DNA from: Staphylotrichum longicolle
Lineage: Eukaryota; Ascomycota; Sordariomycetes; Sordariales; Chaetomiaceae
Length of the DNA stretch: 64,000 nt
Reading direction: 5' to 3'
Assembly (NCBI GenBank): GCA_019096155.1
Contig: JAHCVI010000001.1
Location: forward strand, 10,292,001 to 10,356,000
Positions 19,699 through 31,117 of this stretch are shown here, in pieces; the first letter of the stretch is position 1, and each line of letters begins with the position of its first letter. The notes under the pieces are model-generated. The model had not been told where the DNA came from, made no database searches, and worked only from the letters and a program-made list of their open reading frames with translations. The position numbers and the translations under genes are program-made.

Positions 19699-20550
19699 TT
19701 ACCAACATTGTTGCCACCTCGATCGGGCCGTCCTCTCAAGGCGAGAGTGGGCCGCCGGCGGCCCAGACCTCCGCGAATCTCCGCACGCACCGCTCTCCAT
19801 GAAGGATCTAGGCCGGGTGTCATCGAGCTCGGGAAGCGGCGGGCAGTTGACGGTCGAGGAGCCGCAGCGAGCGCAAACGCATGAACGACAGCAGTAGGCC
19901 CAGCCGACCGATTCCCTGTTGCGACTAACGTTAGTGTTGCATTCTCGGCCGTCAGCAGCGGCAGTCTGCGTCTGTGGCTCGGGTGGTGGTCGGCGCGGGT
20001 TCTCGTCCATCAAGCTGTACGGGGGCGCTTCTTCGCGTGGTAGTAGCTCGTGGTCCAGGCCGTCGAGGCCCAAGCGGTATCGCTCGTACCTGTCGAGGCG
20101 CTCTTGTTCTCTCCAGCTTCGCTGCTCCTCGAGAAAGCTTTGTTCGAGTGATACGCATAGCCTCGCTATGGCGTCCTCGGTCCGGCGTGACAGATCCTTG
20201 AACTCGTCTTTCTCTTTTCGTCGAGACTCATCCCGCTGCGAGTGTCTGGAGCGCCTGTGGCTGGAGCTTGCTGGGTCGAAGCTCGTATGGTCGGAACGCC
20301 TCCTATCTTTGGAACCACTGCGGTGGTCGGAGCTCCGATGTTCTGAACTCCTGCAGTGCGAACTCTTGTGGTCTGAACTTCTGTGGTCTGAACGTCTGCG
20401 TTCGGAACTCCTGTGGTCAGACCTCCTGCGGTCGGAGCTGCTGTGGTCGAAGCTCCTCTGGTGAGAACCCCTGCCGTCCGAGCTCCTGGAGCTGTGTTTC
20501 GGCGCGTGTTTCTCGTACTTGAAAGGTAACAACAACCCGATGAGGCACAT
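19699..20550 (-). CDS. Hypothetical protein with Arg/Ser/Asp-His repeats
   Basis: Single open frame of 283 residues that I do not recognise. After a short hydrophobic start (MCLIGLLLPFKYEKHAPK) comes a run of degenerate units of the type R-S-S-D-H-R/K (residues about 20-95), then a charged helical segment rich in Glu and Arg (about 105-170, possible coiled coil), a Pro-rich stretch, and a Cys cluster (CCRSCVCARC, about 223-232). The Arg/Ser-rich part resembles RS-type domains of RNA-associated proteins, but no RNA-binding domain is present. Codon use and the long open frame support a gene; the C-terminal 50 residues are less convincing and could follow an unrecognised intron. Confidence 0.55.
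   Translation of the reverse strand: MCLIGLLLPFKYEKHAPKHSSRSSDGRGSHQRSFDHSSSDRRRSDHRSSERRRSDHRSSDHKSSHCRSSEHRSSDHRSGSKDRRRSDHTSFDPASSSHRRSRHSQRDESRRKEKDEFKDLSRRTEDAIARLCVSLEQSFLEEQRSWREQERLDRYERYRLGLDGLDHELLPREEAPPYSLMDENPRRPPPEPQTQTAAADGRECNTNVSRNRESVGWAYCCRSCVCARCGSSTVNCPPLPELDDTRPRSFMESGACGDSRRSGPPAAHSRLERTARSRWQQCW
20290..20495 (-). repeat. Degenerate tandem repeat coding RSSDHR-like units
   Basis: Imperfect short units variously encoding R-S-S-D-H-R, R-S-S-E-R-R and R-S-D-H-R-S. The array lies wholly inside the hypothetical gene at 19699-20550. Confidence 0.75.
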
Positions 20551-21649
20551 GATGACTTTGTGGTTGACAGAAGCGGAAATAGAAAGGGAACTGAGAAGTG
20601 TTGTTGACTCCCGTTGCTCCCCATCTCAAGCAGCAGTTGCGCTGAGGAAGGGGGCCTTATAGATCCTCCATGGCCAGTCTTTCGCTGGATCCGGGCCGAG
20701 AGGTTGAGATTAGGAGACTCGAGGCAGCCCACTCTTTGTGGTCCGTGATTAGTCTTTGTTCTGTAGACGACTAACTAAGCTGTTCCTCGCCTCCCGGGCA
20801 GGACATTGCCAACTGAGTCGAATCGTCATCTCGTCGGACAGTCTCTGAGCACAAGGGACGGGACTCAGCCATCCGGCTTCGCCCGCTGTTTTTGGACAAC
20901 AGTCCAAAAGCCTGGGATCTAAACTTGATTGAGTTTGCTTGATGAGACTATCGCCCATTCAGAGCACTAGAAAAAGGGCATTGTCAAGAGAAAGGCATCC
21001 TTGGATGCGCCTTGTCGGCTTATTGTATCTCTCAAAACGTCTTTCCGTTGCATCACAACAAAGCAAAGTGACTGGAATGTTGAGTCTTTGAGCAGGGGAC
21101 GAAACCTGCTTCATCGATCCGATCCAGCGACAACTGCAAGACGATCCTGTGCATTGCTTGCATTGCATCAGTGCTGCATCAGCGCTGCACCAGCAGGAAT
21201 GAGGAATGAGGAATGGAGGGGGGATGGGAATTGGGGATTGGGATTCGGAGAATGGGGAATGGGTGTTGGTCCCCTGTTTCATCGCCGTCTCTCGTCCTCT
21301 CCCTCGCTGCAGGAGCTCGAACGTGACGCTTATTTCCTGAAGCTCCTGGTTTACCCAAACACACCGTGCATTGTCTCTCTTATGTCCTTAGCAGGTCTCT
21401 TGATCCAGGGTAGACGTTTGTGAGTGGTTTCGCCAGTGTTTGTTTCAAAGGGGAAAGGTGGATGTTAGGAATCTACGTGCCCCTCTCTTCAGCGACCTCT
21501 CTGCCCGCAGTGGTCTGCCCCTCTCTCTCCTTGTCCCGCCGGAGAGCCCACTGCTCCAAGAACCCAACCTCGAAGTTGGGCAGTGAACAAAGCCGCCAAC
21601 AAGCGACAGAGGAAAAGCGATAGCCCCGGAGCGATCAATCACCGGCACC
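20551..21649. other. Divergent intergenic region with G-rich run
   Basis: Separates the repeat-protein gene (-) from the thioredoxin-fold gene (+). Contains a run of G-tracts at 21218-21263. No coding gene recognised. Confidence 0.55.
21218..21263 (+). other. G-tract cluster with G-quadruplex potential
   Basis: Six tracts of at least three G (21218-23, 21226-28, 21233-36, 21240-42, 21254-57, 21261-63); the first four are separated by loops of 2-4 nt and so satisfy the usual four-tract quadruplex rule. It lies about 390-430 nt upstream of the ATG at 21650. Confidence 0.5.
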
Positions 21650-22887
21650 ATGGCGTCCGAGAGCAGCGAGCCGAAGACGTACTCGACGGACCCCGCGCTC
21701 TACATCTACACGTCGTTGACAGCTGGCTCCTCGCACATCGTCACTGCCACATCCCGCCTCGAGACCATCCTGCGCGCCAACCGCGTGCCCTTCAAGGCCA
21801 TCGACATTGCCTATGATGAGAAGGCGCGCATGCTCTGGGGCCGCCGTGCCGGCAAGGATGCCACCGGTCGCCAGCGCAAGATCCCCGGTCTGGTGCAGAT
21901 GGGCATGGTGCTGGGAGTAGGTCGTCCTTTCGTATACGGCACATCCCAACAGCAAGCACCCTCGCTAACAGTGCATGTTCCCAGGACCTCGTCGAGATCG
22001 AAGAATGGAACGAGTACGGCGAGCTCAAGGAGACCGTCACCATCTACTACGACGAGTTCACACAGCCCTCCATCAGCCAGGCCCCGAAGCTGCCCCCTGT
22101 TGCAGCCCCGAAGGTCGCAGCAGCAGCCGCTGCCCCGGCTCCCGCATCCGCCGCATCCACCGCATCCGCCGCATCTGCGGCTCCTCCTGCACCCCCGCCG
22201 CCCCCGGCGCCGGCACCCAAGTCTGCCACAGAAAAAGTCACAGCAGCAGCCTCAACAGCCGCCGCCAAAGTCACCCTGCCCGTTCGCAGCATAGCCGAAG
22301 AGGCAGCGGCCAAAGCAAAGCAGATCCAGCTGCAATCCCTCCGCGACAAAGTCTACGGGAAGGGCAACACCGGTCCTTCCTCATCCTCCTCCACAGATAC
22401 CACCGCTGCCGCCGCCACCACCACCGCCACCACCACTAAATCAACACCCCCGGCCGAGCCTAAAGACAAATCCGCCCCCAAAGAGACCACCGAACCCACA
22501 GCCGACCTGCAATCCCCCAACTCGTCCGGGTGGAAGAACCCCGCCGTCCTGCCCACCATCCAGTCGCCCACCTCGACCAGCTGGCGGCCGACCGACGTCG
22601 ATCCGCCCGTGACCGAGCTGCACGGCTCCGTCCTGGCGAGCGCCTCGGCAGAAGAGATTGCCGCCGTGGAGAGGGCCGAGACCATTCGGGAGGATAGTGA
22701 GGAGGACGATGAGGAGGAGGAGGAAGAGGACGACGATGATGATGACGAAGATGACGAGGACGACGATGACGATGAAGAAGAGGAGGACGATGATGATGAT
22801 GACGATGAGGAGGAGGAGGATGAGGACAGTGAAGAAGAAGGCGGTGCAAAGACGGGAAAGGTGGAGGAGAAGGTGAAAGGGAAGTAA
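21650..22887 (+). CDS. Thioredoxin-fold (SH3BGRL/glutaredoxin-like) protein with acidic tail
   Basis: Exons 21650-21916 and 21985-22887; 389 residues. The first 110 residues (ALYIYTSLTAGSSHI, VPFKAIDIAYDEKARMLW, RKIPGLVQMGMVLGDLVEIEEWNE) fit an SH3BGRL-type thioredoxin fold: a beta strand, a helix, the cis-Pro motif IPGLV and a glutaredoxin-like end. There is no CxxC, so redox catalysis is unlikely. The remainder is low complexity: Ala/Pro, then Ser/Thr/Pro, then an almost pure Asp/Glu block of about 50 residues and a Lys-rich end. The exon join (GGA|GAC) is supported by continuity of the fold. Molecular role unknown; the acidic tail may bind basic partners such as histones or ribosomal proteins, which is inference. 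Confidence 0.8.
22690..22847 (+). repeat. GAC/GAG/GAT coding low-complexity tract
   Basis: Nearly continuous Asp and Glu codons in the last exon of the thioredoxin-fold gene. On the opposite strand it gives spurious His/Pro/Arg frames. Confidence 0.85.
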
Positions 22888-23119
22888 GCTGGGGGATCTT
22901 AAAGTGTCGGTTCGCCATGTGTTGATAGCCTTTGTACCTGGATCTGGTCATTCCGTATGTGCTCTGTTTTAGTTGCTGCAATGGAAGCGATTCTGGCCAT
23001 TTCTCACAGAGACGGAAACTGCGTAACCGTTTGATCGGGCGCATGTTAGTCCACAGTATCAACAACCCTGCCAGGGATTACTATTCATCTACAAACAACC
23101 CGTCAATCAAACCCAAAGT

Positions 23120-26100
23120 CTAGTCGTACAACCCCTCATCGCCGCTCCCCGCCCCGTCCCCAAACGGAGCAGGAGTAGCAGCGATGGGAGGAGCCACCTC
23201 CTTGCCCTTCCCTTTATCCCTTGCACTATACCCGCTCCCATTCACGCCCTCCCCGCCCGACTCATCATCGTCGTACTCATCCTCGCTCCCCAACGCAACC
23301 GCTTTCCCCTTGCCCTTCCCCGCAGACGCCTTCCCCTTCCCCTTCCCGCTGACACTCCTCGCCGACGCGCCCGAGGTCGTCCGCCGGCCCGCTAACCCCA
23401 GCCTTGCTGCTGCTGCTGCCGCCGGCGGCGGCGCGGTGCCATTCACCTTGGCCTTGTCCTTCCCGTCCTCCTCCTTCTTCCCCTCAAACGTCGCCCGCAC
23501 CCGCTCGTAGTGCGCCAGCTCGCCCGCGCTGACCGACGGGATCAGCTCGCGGTGGGCGTCGAGGAAGTCCTGCTCCGTAACCATGACGGCGATGTCGTCC
23601 TGCGTGGCGAAGTGGTCGAAAAAGTAGGCCGTCGAGATGGGCGCGCGCAGGCCGTGCGTCGCGAGGTCCGCGTTGATGGCCTTGAGCTTGGCGTCGACCA
23701 GGCTGGCCTGCCGCGTGACGGCTTTCAGCATGGCGTCGGAGCAGAGCGCGTAGAAATCGGCGCCTGTGTAGGTGAAGGGGAGGCGCTCGGCGACGGCGCG
23801 GAGGGAGACGGAGGGGTGGAGGGTGAATCTGGGAGGAGTTGGGTTAGCTGAGTGGAACTTTCGGATTGCTGGATAGGGTGAATTCTTACTTTCTTGTCAA
23901 GGCCTCCATGATTGTGAGCTGCTTCTCGTGCGTGTCGGAGACGCCCAGGTAGAGCATCTTGTCGAAGCGGCCCGGCCGCAGCAGCGCCTGGTCGAGAAGA
24001 TCGGGTCTGTTGGTCGCGCCAATCACGAACACGCCGCCGCCCGTGTCGTCGCCGCCCGACATGCCGTCGAGCTCTGCGAGCAGCTGGGAGACGATGCGAT
24101 CCATAACGCCGCCGCTGTCGCCCTGGTTTCCACGCTTCGGCGCGACCGAGTCCAGCTCGTCAAAGAAGACGACGCATGGTCGCGCGTCACGCGCCCGCTG
24201 AAACACACGCCGTACATTCGCCTCGGACTCGCCAATGTACATGTTGAGCAGCTCAGGCCCCTTGACGCTGAAGAAGTTGAGACTGTACTCGGTCGCGATG
24301 GCCTTGGCGAGGAGCGTCTTGCCGGTCCCAGGTGGTCCGTAGAACAAGATACCTGACCGCTTCTTCATGCCCTTGGCGAAGAGCTCTGGCCGCTCGAGCG
24401 GCAGCTGGATCGTCTCCGTCACTGCCTCTTTGACATTGTTCAACCCTCCAACGTCATCCCATGTGACATTGGGGATCTTTGGTGCGCCGATGGCGTCGGC
24501 GAAGTTCTTGCGGGCAGCCTCCACAGCAACCTCAAAGTCCTGCTTCGTGAGGCCTGACGCCGCAGGGCCGCCTGCAACCTGCACATCCCGTACGGTCACA
24601 GTTTGTTCCTCGCTCGTGGCTTTTGCGGACAGCTGCTCCAAACGAGCCTGCTGAGCAACCAAGGCCCTCTCGACGACATCCACGAGATCCCCTGCTACGA
24701 GCGCGGCGGTCTTGAGCGCGATGCCGCCAAGGTCAACCTCAGGATCAAGACTGACCCCGCGATCGTCTAGGATGCCGCGGAGAATGCCCTCACGTTCGCC
24801 CTCATCAGGGGCACTCATTTCCAGCTCGTGGGTGAACAGGGCCCGGATCCCGTCAGGCACCTTCTCCACCTCAGTTGTGGTGGCAATCAGCACCCTGGCG
24901 TCTGCCAAGATCTCCTTGATCGAGGACACCATGCGGTCTGCCGTCAGGGCCTCAATGTGCCGGATGAGCAGAGCGCAACAGTCCGCACCGCAGCTCATGG
25001 CACGCTCGGCACGCGAGGTTAGGAAGCCCGCCGTCTTCACATCACTCCCACCTGCACCGGAGTCGTTCACGATGTCGTAGGCATCGAGGGCAAAGGTGTG
25101 CAAGCCAATATCGGCACAGGCCTGTGTTGCCGTCGTGGCCTTGCCGATGCTCCGCTGCGTCGAAACGAGAAGGATCGCCACGGGGGGCATTTTGAGGTGC
25201 AGGGCAGGCTTGCTGGTGGCAGCCGCCATGAGCTCCCTGAGTCTCCTCCTCAGCGGCGAGATATGCTGAGGCTCGGGCTCAACCATCAATGGGCTTGACG
25301 GGCCCTTGGATTGCTTCGGGAGCTTCTTGATCCCCAAGTAATAGGGCCAGTGGTTGGATATCGTGCCGGGTATGCGGCTCGTCACGGAGCCCGTTTGCTC
25401 CAGATGCGCCATGGAAATGTCCACGCAGGCTACCGAGCCCCAGGGGTCCTCTTCTTCCTCGTTTTCCTCCGCCGAATCCTGCTTCATGGGCTGGACATGA
25501 CCAACCTTGAACCAAGCGATCTCATCATAGCACAGGTTTCCGTCTGGCCGCCCATTGGCAATCATGCCGAGGACATCATCGACGGCCGAATCATCGCCGG
25601 CTGCAGTCGACTCCTGCAGTGCACGGCCGAGTTGCGTGTCGATGGGAACCGCAATGAGGTCGCCCGTCTTGACAACGCGTAACCTCCTCTCAAAATAAAA
25701 CTTCAAGCCCGCCATCACCGCAGTCTGAACGTCCCTTTCAACCGGGATGGGGGTCCTGACGTGTTGCAGGATCACTTCGCGAGCAAAGGGAGGTTGGATG
25801 GGGACCGAAGACTTGGACTGTGGTCCCTTTGCGTGCATCCCTCGCCTGATGGGAGCAAGGCGAAGGTAAGGCGGGTTTTCGAGGTTTGAAAGCATGACGG
25901 GGGAAAGGTACACGGTCGGGCTCGAAGGCCGCTGAACCTGAGACTCAAAGAAGGATAGCCTTCGGCCATCGTACTTGGAGCTCGCCACCCGGGCCACGGG
26001 TCGGTTGGAATAGCCCTCGGGTAGCCCGTAGACCCTTGCGGGCCTCCAATCAAGCTCGCCTTGATCTTGATCAACAAAGCTGCCCAGACCAAAGGCACCA

Positions 26101-27510
26101 AAGCCATTGGTAGGTGGCTCCTGAGAGGCCTCGACCCTAACCCAGTCGCCAGAGAAGCAGCCAATTCTGGACAAGTCTTTTGTGTCAACGTAGATTCGTG
26201 CCTCCTCATCGTCGACCGCAGTGGGCTTCGGGTGCAGGACGTCGGCGGGGATTGGCTGCATCAGGCCGTGGGCCTTGAACAAGCGGCCGCGTGGCCGATC
26301 CGGCCTGGCGGTCGTTGCGGTAAAGCTCGAAAACACAGAGGCGGCGCCGCTGACACCGTTCGTCCTCCGTCCGCGCCCTATGGTCGTGGGCGTGCCTATT
26401 CCGCTCGTTATTGTGGATGACAATGTCGGTGCGTGGAGGGAGATCATGTCGTCCATTGAGTCGTCCGACAGAATCTCGTCCTCCATTTCCGGCTCCTCAA
26501 CCTCGGTATCCGTCCCAGTGGCATCAGTCTCCTCAGCGGCGGTGTCGGTCCGAATTCCTTCTTCGGCAGCAGAAAAGAACTGGTCATTAGCCGTGTCTTC
26601 GTCGTCCTCTGCTGCGCCATTAAGGACGCGGGTCTGCGGCATGGGGGCAGACGGGCGGTTGTGCTTGGAGCTTATGCGACCGCGGGACACAATGATCTTT
26701 GTTTTCGCGCCCAGAATCCCTTGCGCGACAGGCTCGCACAAAGTGATCTTGCCGGGGTTTGGGGGCACGTGGGTGACGGGATGCGGCGCCAGAGGGAGCG
26801 GGAACAGGTCGCCGGTATGGACGACCTTGAGGGTGCCAAGGGCGGTGCGCAAGGCGGCCGTCAAGCGCCCTTCAGCAGTCGGAGGAACCGGTGCCTTGAC
26901 CTTGGCCCCCGTGGGATGTTCCCGGAAGAAGTTGCCCTCTCCCATCTCCAACCGTCTGGCAAGCTCTCCCTCGAGGCTCACATAGACGGCATCCAGCTCA
27001 ATGGCCGCAACATCCAGGACCAAGACCTCAATGCCGCTTCTGCTCCGGGAGGTCAACTGCGAGGGAGCAACCTGCTTCAGGTTCGCTGCGAAGGATTGGA
27101 GGGCTAAAGACGAGGGGGCGAACTGGATGGTGGACGGGGCGAGGGCGGATGAGGGGGTGACGGGAACAATTGCCCAGCTCGTAGACTGAGCGGTGTGGGA
27201 GGGCGCCCAGGGAGCAATCGCGAGATGAAGGGGGTTCGGGGGGCTCGAGACATGGTCGCCTTGCTCGTGAGCTGCGTTGCGCACTTTGGATCAGCATTCG
27301 GGGACTGACGAGGAAAGCAAGAGAAACAGGTCGGGTAGACAAACAGTCATGCAAGTGGGGGAAGAGCTCTGCGAAGAGGTCCTCCGACACGATACCGACG
27401 TCGGTCTTGACATGATCGTCGAGGACCAGACGCGCCGAGAGAGCCGACTTGTCTTGCCGGCGTCGACGCAGCCGTCTCCGGCGGACGACACCCGTGTCAG
27501 AAGCTGGCAT
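23120..27510 (-). CDS. pex6: Peroxin-6, AAA+ ATPase of peroxisome biogenesis
   Basis: Exons 27510-27345, 27283-23890 and 23828-23120; 1422 residues. With Pex1 it forms the hexameric motor that pulls ubiquitinated Pex5 off the peroxisomal membrane. The N-terminus (RRRRLRRRRQDKSALSAR, then ARLVLDDHVKTDVGIVSEDLF) matches Pex6 proteins, which fixes the start at 27510. A first, degenerate AAA module is followed by the active D2 module: Walker A GPPGTGKT near residue 1038-1045, Walker B VVFFDELDS, then NRPDLLDQALLRPGRFD (arginine-finger region) and the FTYTGADFYALC helix. The C-terminal 70 residues or so are Gly/Lys-rich low complexity and look species-specific. The first intron uses an AAG acceptor and is the least certain junction. 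Starts head-to-head with the steryl ester hydrolase gene. PEX4, encoded at 43880, acts in the same receptor-recycling step. Confidence 0.95.
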
Positions 27511-28852
27511 TCTAGGAGATTTGGGAGGAACTGCGGCGAGTTGGCAGGTAAAGAGCGCCGTGCCGCGCAGGACGCGGGTTGTATTTTCGAGATTCGGTGA
27601 TCGTCGGTGATGGTGGTGTCCAGTCGCTTCCCGCTCCCAAACACGGCTTTCTGCCAAAGGAAAAGATGCTCAAAGCAGCACTGCTCAAGCCTGACAGACA
27701 CCAACAACAATTGGAACAATGCCAGAAAAGGAGAAAGATCTAGGCGGAAGTCGCGATGTCCCCAGTTCAGGCTCAAGGGGCCATCTTCAAGACGGGTAAC
27801 CGTTCGGCGCAACTCGTGCGAGGCCGAGACCCGCCATGGTGTGCAGCTGTCCGCAGATGGCTTTCGGCTTTCACTTTCGCCTCGGCACATCCCTCAGAGG
27901 GGTCGGCTTTCTGTCAACCCAAGGGCCTGGAACCGGCCAGACCCTAACCCTCGACATGCACACCCAACCTGCACCAACCCCGGCCAGGTTAGATTGCCTG
28001 CAATGCAAACCCCGGGCATCGCTCTCGAATTTCAAGTCTCAGATTTAGCTTACTCGTTATATGCCACGTCTGAAAGACCTTGTCTCACTAACATTGTCTT
28101 TCAAGTAACCCCCCGGATTGAGAGATCCTGGTGTCACTTGATTCCAAGAACACGGCATACCAAAACTCGACATTCCTCAGCCCCTGATGGCCTTCCCATC
28201 GCCATCAGGGGATACGCTGTCTCGCCCTGAAAGATCTTCACATGCTAAATGCAGTTCTTGGCCAATCAAACCCCCTGCTTCTCCCCCATGGGGAGGAGTT
28301 GCACTGATGACGCTGTGTTGCAGCGGCGAGAGGCTGTCAACTGAACTTGACAACAAAAGCGTCCAAGGGTAGGCCGATCAGTCGAGACTAGATCAGCATT
28401 GGTCCGCAGCAAGTTGGGTTTGTTTTGGAGACCTCTCTGTCGATTGCATCGCTGCCGCCTCGAACCAAGCCTCTTCACAGCAAGCCCCTGCTCAGGCCAT
28501 TCCTGGCCCTTATCATGGCAAGATGGCCCCTGCGTCATCCCACTTCCCGGCGCCCATCCCATTGCTCATCGCCAACCGCACCCACTTCCTGCCTCAGTCC
28601 CGATGACGTCGATGGAGGCAGTGCCCCTTTCCCTTAGACTGGTAATATCCGACAGATTTACCCGAGTTTTGTGTTTTTTTTTGTTGTTTTTCTGTTTGAA
28701 CCTCCAACAGTCCGAATATTCAAGTTGAATATGCTGCATGTCTTCCGTCTCGCTCATCTAGCTGTTTCTTTACGTCGTGGCTCCGTCGGGATTTCCTTGT
28801 AGCCCGCGCCCCCCCTTTTCAGGTTGCCTACTCTCGAGTTTTCATTTCCACC
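27511..28852. other. Divergent promoter region of PEX6 and steryl ester hydrolase
   Basis: Head-to-head genes share 1.3 kb. No conserved reading frame or RNA gene recognised; a T-rich stretch occurs at about 28668-28690. Confidence 0.6.
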
Positions 28853-31117
28853 ATGACATTGCAGGAGACTGTCCTGCAAGAAAGTCGGACAACAACAGAC
28901 CGGCCCCCCTTAAAGCTGGACCCCAATGGCTCCTTTCACCGGGCGGCTGCCGATTTTGCGGACCAGGCGGAAAAGCTATCGCACCAACATCCCACCGAAG
29001 GCGATGGTGATGGCATTGCCCTCGAGGCACGATTCGTGACCCCCCAGGACCCGGTCCTTGTCACGGCGGATGGCAGCAGGCTGCCTCCGGTGCCCTTGGA
29101 GGAAGCTCACAAGTTGAATATCTTGAGGGAGGAGCTGGAGCATCATGAACCGAGCACCATCCCGGCCCAGGAAGGCAGAGACGACGATACTAGGGAGAAG
29201 GCAAATGAGTCGGTGGCAGAGAGGGTGGCCAGTCTTGCAGCGGAGAAGGCGAAAAAGGGGGTGAGGAGGTCGTCGGATGGGAGCCTACGGCGGGCTATGC
29301 CTCCAACCCATACAAACCCCCTCTTCCCCCCACTGCCGCTCTACGGCCCTCCCTCCCTGCTGAGGGATATCCAGTGCCGTATTTTCCAAGTGTCGTCGTT
29401 CTTCCTGAGTCTAGCGTTCTTGGGCGTCATTGTTCTCGGCGCACTCTTCACCAGCATCGGTCCATCGCTGCGGCACCTCTGGCAAAAGGCAACACTTCGG
29501 AATCCCGACACCAAGCGGCCCTTTTACACTGAAGAAGTGAAACAGGCACAGAAGAGAAAGGAAAACGAGCGGGAATGGGTGCGCAGGCAGGCGCCTTCCC
29601 GCTCTCGCGAATCCAAGGAAGCGAGCAGTGCCAGCAGCGATGGCTTCACACCTACTGAAGGTGGCCCCGACCCGATCGTGTGCGATCCGGCCTACTATGC
29701 CCGGCGGGTCGGCCTTGACATGGAAATCTTCCAGGTCCAGACTGAAGACGGCTTCATCATCGAACTCTGGCACGTCTACGACCCCACGGAACACAAGCCC
29801 CTGCCCGCAGAAGAACGCGCTCACCGCGACCCCGAGGCCTTCAAAATGCCGAGAAAGAAGCCCGCCGCTGCCCACACCGACAAGACACAACCTGGACCGA
29901 AGCCGAAATTCCCCGTCCTTCTCATGCACGGCCTCCTGCAGAGCTCCGGCGCCTACTGCGTCAACGACGACGACTCACTTGCCTTCTACCTCGCCCAAGT
30001 CGGCTACGACGTCTGGCTGGGCAACAACCGGTGCGGCTTCCGCCCGCAGCACACGCTGCTCGACTACGCCGACCCGCGCATGTGGTGCTGGAACATCCGG
30101 CAGATGGGCGTCTTCGACCTGCCCGCGCTCACGTCGCGCGTGCTCTACGAGACGGGTTTCGACAAGATCGGCCTCATCTGCCACTCCCAGGGCACGACGC
30201 AGGCGCTCGTCGCGCTGGCCAAGGAGCAGCGGCCCGAGCTCGGCGAGCGGCTGACGGTGTTTTGCGCCCTCGCGCCCGCCGCTTACGCGGGGCCACTCAT
30301 CGGCAAGATGTACTTCAAGTTCATGCGCGTCATCACGCCGGCCATGTTCCGGCTCATGTTTGGCATCCACGCCTTCATCCCGCTCATGATGACCATGCAC
30401 AGGCTGCTGCACCCGCGCGTGTACGGGTGGCTGGGGTACAAGGTCTTTTCGTTCCTGTTCAACTGGACGGACAAGCGGTGGGACCGCGGGCTGCGGGACA
30501 GGATGTTCCAGTTCGCGCCCGTCTACGTCAGCTCCGAGTCCATGCGGTGGTGGCTGGGCCGGGAGTGCTTTGCGCGGCACAAGTGCATCCTGGCCACCAA
30601 GGAGGAGTGGCGGGCCGAGGAGCGCGAGGACCACGCGATGGACCGCGGAGAGTCCATCCTGACTGCTGCGGACCGGGATATGGAGGGGAGAGAGGGGGTC
30701 GAGAAGTCGGAACACGCCGCCGAGGCGCACAAAAGGAAGCCGAGGGGGTCCACGGCGTGGTATAACCACCAGGCACCGCCGTTTGCGCTGTGGGTGTGTG
30801 GCAACGACGCGCTGGTGGACGGCGACAAGCTGCTGCGGCGGCTGGAGCGCGGGCGGGAGCCGCATGTCCACGTCGTCCACAGCAAGGTCATACCCGAGTA
30901 TGAGCACCTAGACGTCATTTGGGCTATGGATGCGCCAGAGCAGGTGTTTAAGGAGGTGCGGGAGGTGCTGTGGAAGACGTGTAATGTGAGGGACCAGTGC
31001 CGTGTTCCGAAGGGGTGCGAGGAGGTTGAGGAGTGGGTGAGACCGCAGGATGGCGGGGATGGCGGGGAAGACGAGGACGAGCTGCAGTCGAGCAGCAGCG
31101 AGGATCTGTCCTCGTGA
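28853..31117 (+). CDS. Steryl ester hydrolase (Yeh/Tgl1-type acid lipase family)
   Basis: Single exon, 754 residues. A hydrophilic N-terminus (about 1-160), one membrane anchor (about 180-202) and an alpha/beta-hydrolase lipase domain. The domain starts with the lipase-associated segment (GLDMEIFQVQTEDGFIIELW), then the oxyanion motif MHGLLQSS and the nucleophile elbow LICHSQGTTQ with Ser445. D652 in CGNDALVDGD and H685 in YEHLDVIW complete the triad. Yeast Yeh1, Yeh2 and Tgl1 have this membrane-anchored layout and release sterols from steryl esters on lipid droplets or the plasma membrane. The elbow has Cys-His-Ser-Gln-Gly where many lipases have Gly-x-Ser-x-Gly. The Lys/Glu-rich insert at about 588-625 and the acidic C-terminus are low complexity. 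The ATG at 28853 has a good context (CCACCATGA). Confidence 0.9.
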   Translation: MTLQETVLQESRTTTDRPPLKLDPNGSFHRAAADFADQAEKLSHQHPTEGDGDGIALEARFVTPQDPVLVTADGSRLPPVPLEEAHKLNILREELEHHEPSTIPAQEGRDDDTREKANESVAERVASLAAEKAKKGVRRSSDGSLRRAMPPTHTNPLFPPLPLYGPPSLLRDIQCRIFQVSSFFLSLAFLGVIVLGALFTSIGPSLRHLWQKATLRNPDTKRPFYTEEVKQAQKRKENEREWVRRQAPSRSRESKEASSASSDGFTPTEGGPDPIVCDPAYYARRVGLDMEIFQVQTEDGFIIELWHVYDPTEHKPLPAEERAHRDPEAFKMPRKKPAAAHTDKTQPGPKPKFPVLLMHGLLQSSGAYCVNDDDSLAFYLAQVGYDVWLGNNRCGFRPQHTLLDYADPRMWCWNIRQMGVFDLPALTSRVLYETGFDKIGLICHSQGTTQALVALAKEQRPELGERLTVFCALAPAAYAGPLIGKMYFKFMRVITPAMFRLMFGIHAFIPLMMTMHRLLHPRVYGWLGYKVFSFLFNWTDKRWDRGLRDRMFQFAPVYVSSESMRWWLGRECFARHKCILATKEEWRAEEREDHAMDRGESILTAADRDMEGREGVEKSEHAAEAHKRKPRGSTAWYNHQAPPFALWVCGNDALVDGDKLLRRLERGREPHVHVVHSKVIPEYEHLDVIWAMDAPEQVFKEVREVLWKTCNVRDQCRVPKGCEEVEEWVRPQDGGDGGEDEDELQSSSSEDLSS

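Noticed and set aside
12486..20550. Possible secondary-metabolite or effector island (several secreted or small Cys-rich proteins)
   Set aside because: No synthase, transporter partner or regulator is clustered here, the small Cys-rich proteins lack signal peptides, and the flanking genes are housekeeping.
27028..27657. Longer N-terminus for PEX6 starting upstream of 27510
   Set aside because: The extra residues do not resemble Pex6 proteins; conserved sequence begins just after MPASDTG.
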